From Rhodoblastus sp963704565 (GTDB taxonomy: Bacteria; Pseudomonadota; Alphaproteobacteria; Rhizobiales; Beijerinckiaceae): a stretch of DNA of 64,000 nucleotides. Shown here piece after piece: positions 61,688 through 64,000 of this stretch. The stretch's first letter is position 1. Every line of letters begins with the position of its first letter. Under the pieces are notes generated by a model that saw nothing but the letters and a program-made list of their open reading frames with translations, did no database searches and was not told the DNA's origin. The stretch is taken from positions 1,922,001 through 1,986,000 of the forward strand of contig OY969917.1 in assembly GCA_963704565.1 (NCBI GenBank), given 5' to 3'. The position numbers were made by a program, and so were the translations under genes.

Positions 61688-61761
61688 TGGAGGCCTCGGA
61701 GGGAATCGAACCCCCGTACAAGGATTTGCAGTCCTCTGCGTAGCCACTCCGCCACGAGGCC
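61688..61761 (-). tRNA. tRNA-Cys (anticodon GCA)
   Basis: Minus strand: acceptor GGCCTCG/CGAGGCC, anticodon loop CTGCAAA (GCA), T-loop TTCGATT, discriminator T at 61691 and encoded CCA at 61688-61690. Confidence 0.95.
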
Positions 61762-61896
61762 GTGAATCGGACGCGGTCCAATTCGGTCGGGAGCCTATAG
61801 CAGCAGGAAGGCGATGGCCGCAAGCGTTTCGCGCGCTTTCTTTGCGCCACGGCGCGCGGGTCCATCTCCTCGCCGGAGGCGCCCTTTCTCCCAAAC

Positions 61897-61926
61897 AAAA
61901 AGGCCGCTCTTGCGAGCGGCCTTTTT
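61897..61926 (-). terminator. Terminator after rpoC
   Basis: 13-bp perfect stem AAAAAGGCCGCTC/GAGCGGCCTTTTT with loop TTGC, six bases beyond the rpoC stop; U-run on the minus strand. Confidence 0.93.
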
Positions 61927-61931
61927 CTGAC

Positions 61932-64000
<2,069 letters not shown>

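Overview
The window is a G+C-rich chromosomal segment of an alphaproteobacterium, most likely a Hyphomicrobiales member of the Beijerinckiaceae/Methylocystaceae kind. Pointers to this are an Irr-type regulator beside fabA-fabB-fabI, a SAM-II riboswitch before metZ, a dCTP-deaminase-like gene divergent from metZ, a rimP-nusA-ylxR-infB-rbfA-truB operon, and accessory genes of PQQ-dependent (methylotrophic) alcohol dehydrogenases. The genus is inference; no rRNA gene is present.

Layout. 1-3.8 kb: an RpfC-like hybrid histidine kinase (cut by the window edge) and its upstream response regulator, which has a frameshift at an A6 run. 4-5.4 kb: folP-folK. 5.5-8 kb: DUF1003 protein, tRNA-Gly(CCC), dCTP-deaminase-like gene. 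8-11.6 kb: two riboswitch-controlled genes, SAM-II/metZ and cobalamin/btuB. 11.7-15.8 kb: DUF2147 protein, acyl-CoA synthetase/GNAT fusion, queC. 16.1-22.9 kb: an aa3/caa3-type oxidase cluster (subunit II-cytochrome c fusion, I, III, heme A and heme O synthases) facing a SCO/CtaG copper-assembly pair. 23-30.3 kb: pheA-kdsB, a beta-CASP hydrolase with a LOG-family protein, modABC. 30.5-34.7 kb: DUF2076 protein, irr, fabA-fabB-fabI. 34.8-40.2 kb: a tandem duplication of a GT-C-like membrane protein (first copy frameshifted) and a UDP-galactopyranose-mutase-like flavoprotein ending in a 24-bp tandem repeat. 40.3-42.9 kb: pnp and rpsO. 43.2-47.5 kb: a Hint-domain protein and a three-gene quinoprotein relay module, lying between rpsO and truB. 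47.6-55.2 kb: truB, rbfA, infB, ylxR, nusA, rimP, read leftwards from a promoter followed by an attenuator-like terminator.

55,351-60,156 is a complete mobile element. It has about 23-bp terminal inverted repeats and an 8-bp target duplication (CTTCGCCG), and carries an IS1-family-like transposase. All cargo lies on one strand: two small basic ORFs, three 19-bp-spaced iterons, a ParA-like ATPase gene, and a Fic protein with a small upstream partner. An IS5-like element has since inserted into codon 9 of the ParA-like gene; removing it with one copy of its 5-bp duplication restores a full 346-codon frame. The transposon landed a few bases upstream of the predicted rimP-nusA promoter. Beyond it come an L,D-transpeptidase, a pyridoxamine-oxidase-like protein, tRNA-Cys(GCA) and the 3' part of rpoC.

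Intergenic DNA also holds a dispersed three-hairpin repeat (25,121 and 52,661; related single hairpin at 12,089) whose copies differ by compensatory changes, a three-way-junction structure between infB and rbfA, and several strong terminators. All calls come from reading the sequence; no database search was possible.
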